Assembly: GCA_905221605.1 (NCBI GenBank)
Contig: CAJNDS010002469.1
Span: 1-64,000 of the forward strand
Length of the DNA stretch: 64,000 bases
Source: Symbiodinium natans
Taxonomy: Eukaryota > Sar > Dinophyceae > Suessiales > Symbiodiniaceae
Direction of reading: 5' to 3'
Positions 62,201 through 64,000 of this stretch are shown here, piece after piece. Below the pieces are notes generated by a model, which saw only the letters and a list, made by a program, of their open reading frames with translations, searched no databases and had not been told where the DNA came from. Numbering within the stretch: the first letter of the stretch is position 1; each line of letters begins with the position of its first letter. The translations under genes and the position numbers were made by a program.

Positions 62201-63579
62201 TTAAACCCCCTAACCTCTCCCAAATCCCAAAACCGAAAACCTGCACTCCTGAACCCCCAAGCTGGAAATTAAAAAAAAAAAAAAACGAACACTAAACTTT
62301 ACCAGCTTGCCAAGACTAAAAGCCCTCCCCCAAACCCAAAAGCCCCAAAAGCCCTTAAACCAAAAAACCCGAAACCCTGCAGCTTGACACCCAAAAAACC
62401 CAAAACCCTAAACCCGAAACCCTAAAACTCCACCCCGGGCCCCCCTTGCGGGAGGCGGCGCCCAAACCGCCGCCTGCAGCGGTTGCGGCGCCCCCTGCGG
62501 CGCCCCCCGCAGCGCCCGCAGCTGCCGCCGAGGCGCGGGTTTCGGGCTTGGGGTCTAGGGTTTAGGGTTTAGGGTTTAGGGCTTCGGGTTTAGGGTTTAG
62601 GGTTTAGGGTTTAGGCTTTAGGGTTTAGGGTTTATAGGGTTTAGGGTTTAGGGTGTAGGGTTGGGAGTGGGGTGAGGGGGTAACAAAAAGCACAAAAAGC
62701 AGGCGGCATTGAGGCATATAGGGCTTTAGGTTTAGGTTCTTGAAGGTCCATGGGTTGCCGGATGGTTTCTGAGTATGGCGTCAGGTTGGTCTAGAGTTTT
62801 GGACCCTGGCGCGTGGGTTTGGGGTGGGCTAAGGTTTCGCGGTTCGGTTGGGTTCGGCAGGAACTCCAATCTATACCGCTCCATGCTTTTATGGTTTCCC
62901 TCCCTAAATAGCCCTAATTATGAGGGGGGGGGACCTAGGGGGGTAGTATAGAGGGGGGTAGTAGGGGAACCCATCAACGTTTCGTACCTCTAGGTCGCCA
63001 GGCTGTGCCACACCGTGGCAGTGATTTGTCCTGGCTGCTGTTGGAAACCTGCAATCTGCGGCGTGTGAAGGGACTCTATGGTCCCTGGAAAGAGCCAGGG
63101 TTTAGGGTTTAGGGTTTGGGGTTTGGGGTTTAGGGTTTAGGGTTTGGGGTTTAGGGTTTAGGGTTTGGGGTTTGGGGTTTGGGGGTTTGAGGTCTTCGGG
63201 TTCCTGGGGTTGAGAAGCGAGAACCGCAAACCTCCGGCGATGTTTTTGTTTACACATCTTACTCCTTTAAATAGCTCTGTTGGCAACTTAAACTCCGGAC
63301 ATGCACCCAAGAAAACGCCTCAAAGCCCCCCGCCCGAAAACAACAATTCCCAAGCCCTAAACCCTAATTTAAGTCCCCTAAACCCTGAACCCTGAACCCT
63401 GAACCCTAAACCCTAAACCCTAAACCCTAAACCCTAAACCCTAAACCCTAAACTCTACCCTTTCTGAGATCCACCCTAGAACGCAGGGCAAGCGGCCTGC
63501 TGAGGGCGGCGAGGGCAATGCGGAGAAGAAGCCCAGGAACCGGTGCTTGGAGGTTCTGGGTACTTGTGAACCAATCTAA
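53280..63579 (+). CDS. Gene B: ten-exon paralogue of gene A, 3' end altered by a MITE
   Basis: Exons: 53280-53330, 54492-54552, 55824-55899, 56716-56775, 57636-57703, 59336-59367, 60962-61009, 61791-61814, 62455-62532 and 63487-63579, totalling 197 codons with stop. Segments: MAQKKPPANIEAALGCR; EFLWYMHTLLVNAGGALVVG; LDKLKDEWLKFHGHKPLG; CNIERFLVVNEAGIGATLK; RIPHVVKLVNESGTMFVKAA; DIDQARLIEED; QDKTYRKQLAARNAEK; AAAVGTSK; a 26-codon Ala/Pro exon; GKRPAEGGEGNAEKKPR. GC donors at 56776, 57704, 59368, 61010, 61815 and 62533. Compared with gene A, coding segments are conserved while introns are not alignable beyond the repeat. The last codons (RCLEVLGTCEPI, TAA) come from a family 2 MITE inserted at 63546. 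A LOTUS-like nucleic-acid-binding fold is an inference. Confidence 0.62.
53826..53920. repeat. Partial MITE family 1 copy
   Basis: CTAACAGTCCTTAATAGGGATTACTGTACCCCCTAC and a degraded right half (CTGCTAGAAAAATAAAAAGATCATTCC). The terminal GGGATGTTCCCC is missing on the left. In gene B intron 1. Confidence 0.65.
55195..55372. repeat. TA/TATG-rich microsatellite
   Basis: Imperfect TATATG/TATA runs in gene B intron 2. Similar tracts occur at 629-650, 19838-19950, 25918-25942, 31140-31410 and 42048-42068. Confidence 0.8.
55490..55813. repeat. Homogeneous (TTTTAGGG)n array
   Basis: About 38 copies of the 8-bp unit with one 7-bp unit near 55685, ending 10 bp before the acceptor region of gene B exon 3. 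The second large TTTTAGGG array of the window (compare 2049). Confidence 0.92.
57195..57375. repeat. ~28-bp tandem repeat with GTACCCT core
   Basis: Nine or so spaced copies of (T/A)AGGTACCCT(T/G)A with AT-rich linkers of 15-20 bp. Intronic to gene B and unlike the telomere-type repeat. Confidence 0.7.
57403..57537. repeat. MITE family 4 copy
   Basis: CCCCTACTACCCCCCCCTCTATACTACGCCCCTAGGTTCCCC at the left pairs with GGGGGAACC...GGGGGGTAGTATAGAGGGGGGTAGTA at the right. A half copy is at 62894-62971. Confidence 0.8.
57796..57985. repeat. (CCCTAGA)n array
   Basis: About 25 copies of the 7-bp unit CCCTAGA with occasional CTCCTAGA slips, in gene B intron 5. Confidence 0.92.
58024..58194 (+). CDS. 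Open frame with Cys-rich C-terminus inside gene B intron 5 (doubtful)
   Basis: A 56-codon stop-bounded frame: NLNWQSEARDLDLEHPSERP then PCARKRCPVCEGRRTNLG and TAG. A possible acceptor is CCTAG|G at 58029. The two-Cys knuckle and non-repetitive composition suggest coding origin. No counterpart in gene A, so probably a nested exon or inserted fragment. The minus strand is also open. Confidence 0.28.
   Translation, partial: PRHQPCTSLNTDGNLNWQSEARDLDLEHPSERPRHFGRPCARKRCPVCEGRRTNLG
58348..58587 (+). CDS. 79-codon open frame inside gene B intron 5 (doubtful)
   Basis: A stop-to-stop frame with globular composition: SFGKRFFKTKADEGAGAFRT, VKEEYKTHFLQLEPSKNSDF, LPPTEYHEFPHKQHVLHIGH, ending TAG at 58585. 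No ATG; a possible acceptor GCGCAG|G lies inside it at 58399. The minus strand is open too (58269-58583). Repeat-free 700-bp neighbourhood. Possibly a decayed gene or nested exons. Confidence 0.3.
   Translation, partial: SFGKRFFKTKADEGAGAFRTVKEEYKTHFLQLEPSKNSDFLPPTEYHEFPHKQHVLHIGHTTSVPSAPRRNTQEYASCT
59010..59160. repeat. (GGGTTTATA)n array
   Basis: About twelve copies of the 9-bp unit GGGTTTATA with GGGTTTGTA and GGGTTCAGA variants, intronic to gene B. Confidence 0.88.
59620..60048 (+). CDS. Repeat-free island in gene B intron 6 with three overlapping open frames (doubtful)
   Basis: All three forward frames stay open for 70-105 codons. One reads LPFAEGLGNPTIAFSQVCLL to a stop at 60048. Another has KCAYCHGPRTRRTRSTLLRN, a zinc-finger-like CxxCH. 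The third starts MPASVSVDPTVNFGERPGG. At most one can be real and I cannot choose. No splice context agrees with gene B phase, so this is probably an insertion or nested gene fragment. Confidence 0.25.
60713..60790 (+). CDS. Short open frame after AG|G in gene B intron 6 (doubtful)
   Basis: TTTAG|G then VSESETAVDIEHYGSDIVTD ELYLP and TAG. Acidic, non-repetitive. Could be an alternative terminal exon. No equivalent in gene A. Confidence 0.25.
   Translation: MSESETAVDIEHYGSDIVTDELYLP
62894..62971. repeat. MITE family 4 partial copy
   Basis: Right end GGGGGACCTAGGGGGGTAGTATAGAGGGGGGTAGTAGGGG is intact; the left end is reduced to GGTTTCCCTCCCTAAATAGCCC. Gene B intron 9. Confidence 0.7.
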
Positions 63580-63683
63580 CTGAGCTAAAACCCACTTAGA
63601 AGCCCCTTATGTGCCCTAGTATGGTTGTAATCTGGGTTAGAAGTACAGTTAGAATTGGTTGAGAAGTACCATGAACCTCCAAG
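63546..63683. repeat. MITE family 2 copy inside the last exon of gene B
   Basis: Perfect 11-bp inverted ends CTTGGAGGTTC...GAACCTCCAAG. It begins right after codon CGG of the KKPRNR segment and supplies the last codons and stop of gene B. Confidence 0.9.
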
Positions 63684-63703
63684 TAATCCCTAAACCTGGT
63701 TCC

Positions 63704-63816
63704 TTGGGATGTAACACTAACAGTCCTTAGTAGGGATTATTGTTGGGGGGGGGGGGGGGGGGGGGTGTACGATATTCCCTCTTAAGGACTGTTAGAAAAA
63801 GGGGTGAACATCCCAA
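63704..63816. repeat. MITE family 1 copy
   Basis: TTGGGATGTAACACTAACAGTCCTTAGTAGGGATTATTG, a G19 run, then CTTAAGGACTGTTAG...GAACATCCCAA. It lies 20 bp downstream of the family 2 copy. Confidence 0.85.
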
Positions 63817-63836
63817 CTGGCTCCCAATGAAAGATT

Positions 63837-63950
63837 TACTACTCTTTGCATAATCACCCCAATCAAATTAAGTACCATAATCCCCGTATCACCCTTCTAA
63901 GGAAGAAGGCTTTTGTGTTTTTGTCAGGGGGCTTCTTCGGCAAATAGTAG
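63837..63950. repeat. MITE family 3 copy
   Basis: TACTACTCTTTGCATAATCACCCC and GGGGGCTTCTTCGGCAAATAGTAG ends with CCTTCTAAGGAAGAAGG centre. Third MITE in a row downstream of gene B; nothing else is seen to the window end. Confidence 0.75.
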
Positions 63951-64000
63951 TTAAGTTTTTTGGGGTTGAATGGCTTCTCTATTTGCGGTTGCTATTTCGT

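Noticed and set aside
1-64000. Plant nuclear genome (TTTAGGG is the plant telomere unit)
   Set aside because: GC/GA donors with AG|G acceptors, very GC-rich exons, unidirectional genes and the retroelement type fit dinoflagellates better. Not formally excluded.
1-64000. tRNA or spliceosomal snRNA genes
   Set aside because: I looked for T-loop GGTTCRANNCC with matching stems and for U6/U2 core motifs and saw none convincing; a covariance scan was not possible.

Overview
The window looks like nuclear DNA of a dinoflagellate. Three things point there. (1) Many short GC-rich islands are open in one frame and end in GT, GC or GA donors and AG|G acceptors, the relaxed splice signals known from dinoflagellates. 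(2) Almost all supported genes lie head to tail on the + strand. (3) TTTAGGG/CCCTAAA telomere-type repeats fill nearly all sequence between the islands. No bacterial-style gene organisation is visible. The species cannot be named from sequence alone.

Layout. 1-2034: a GC minisatellite, a MITE and the last exon of an upstream gene. 2987-22124: a phase-consistent chain of 16 candidate exons of unknown product; one intron holds a complete 7.0 kb tyrosine-recombinase retrotransposon (11738-18751). That element has split direct repeats A1...B1-A2-B2, a gag-like ORF, a reverse transcriptase/RNase H ORF with a C5-methyltransferase-like domain, a tyrosine recombinase, and a possible membrane protein. 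22612-30859 (copy A) and 53280-63579 (copy B): two paralogous ten-exon genes that can be aligned exon by exon. They appear to encode small proteins of about 190 residues with a possible winged-helix (LOTUS-like) domain and a basic NLS-like tail. 31696-35791: a third, shorter gene (C) with a similar core. 35792-49500: scattered candidate exons, a 5S rRNA gene on the minus strand (42119-42240), an exon pair separated by a nested MITE, a 100-N gap, and an intronless 126-codon ORF at 48784. 49515-52576: an eight-exon gene (F) that ends on a stop codon formed inside the telomeric-type repeat.

The most striking organisational signal is in the introns. They tend to begin with G-strand repeat (TTTAGGG) and end with C-strand repeat (CCCTAAA). 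The repeat itself can supply GT donors, branch-point-like CTAAA/CTAAC and a pyrimidine tract, and the two halves could pair as RNA. Four MITE families (at least 18 copies) are spread among the arrays. One MITE sits between exon halves like an introner; another has replaced the 3' end of copy B.

Exon models were assembled by hand from splice motifs and reading phase. They are hypotheses except where two paralogues agree (copies A and B). Long telomere-like arrays and GC-rich islands leave several frames open, so isolated exons carry low confidence.
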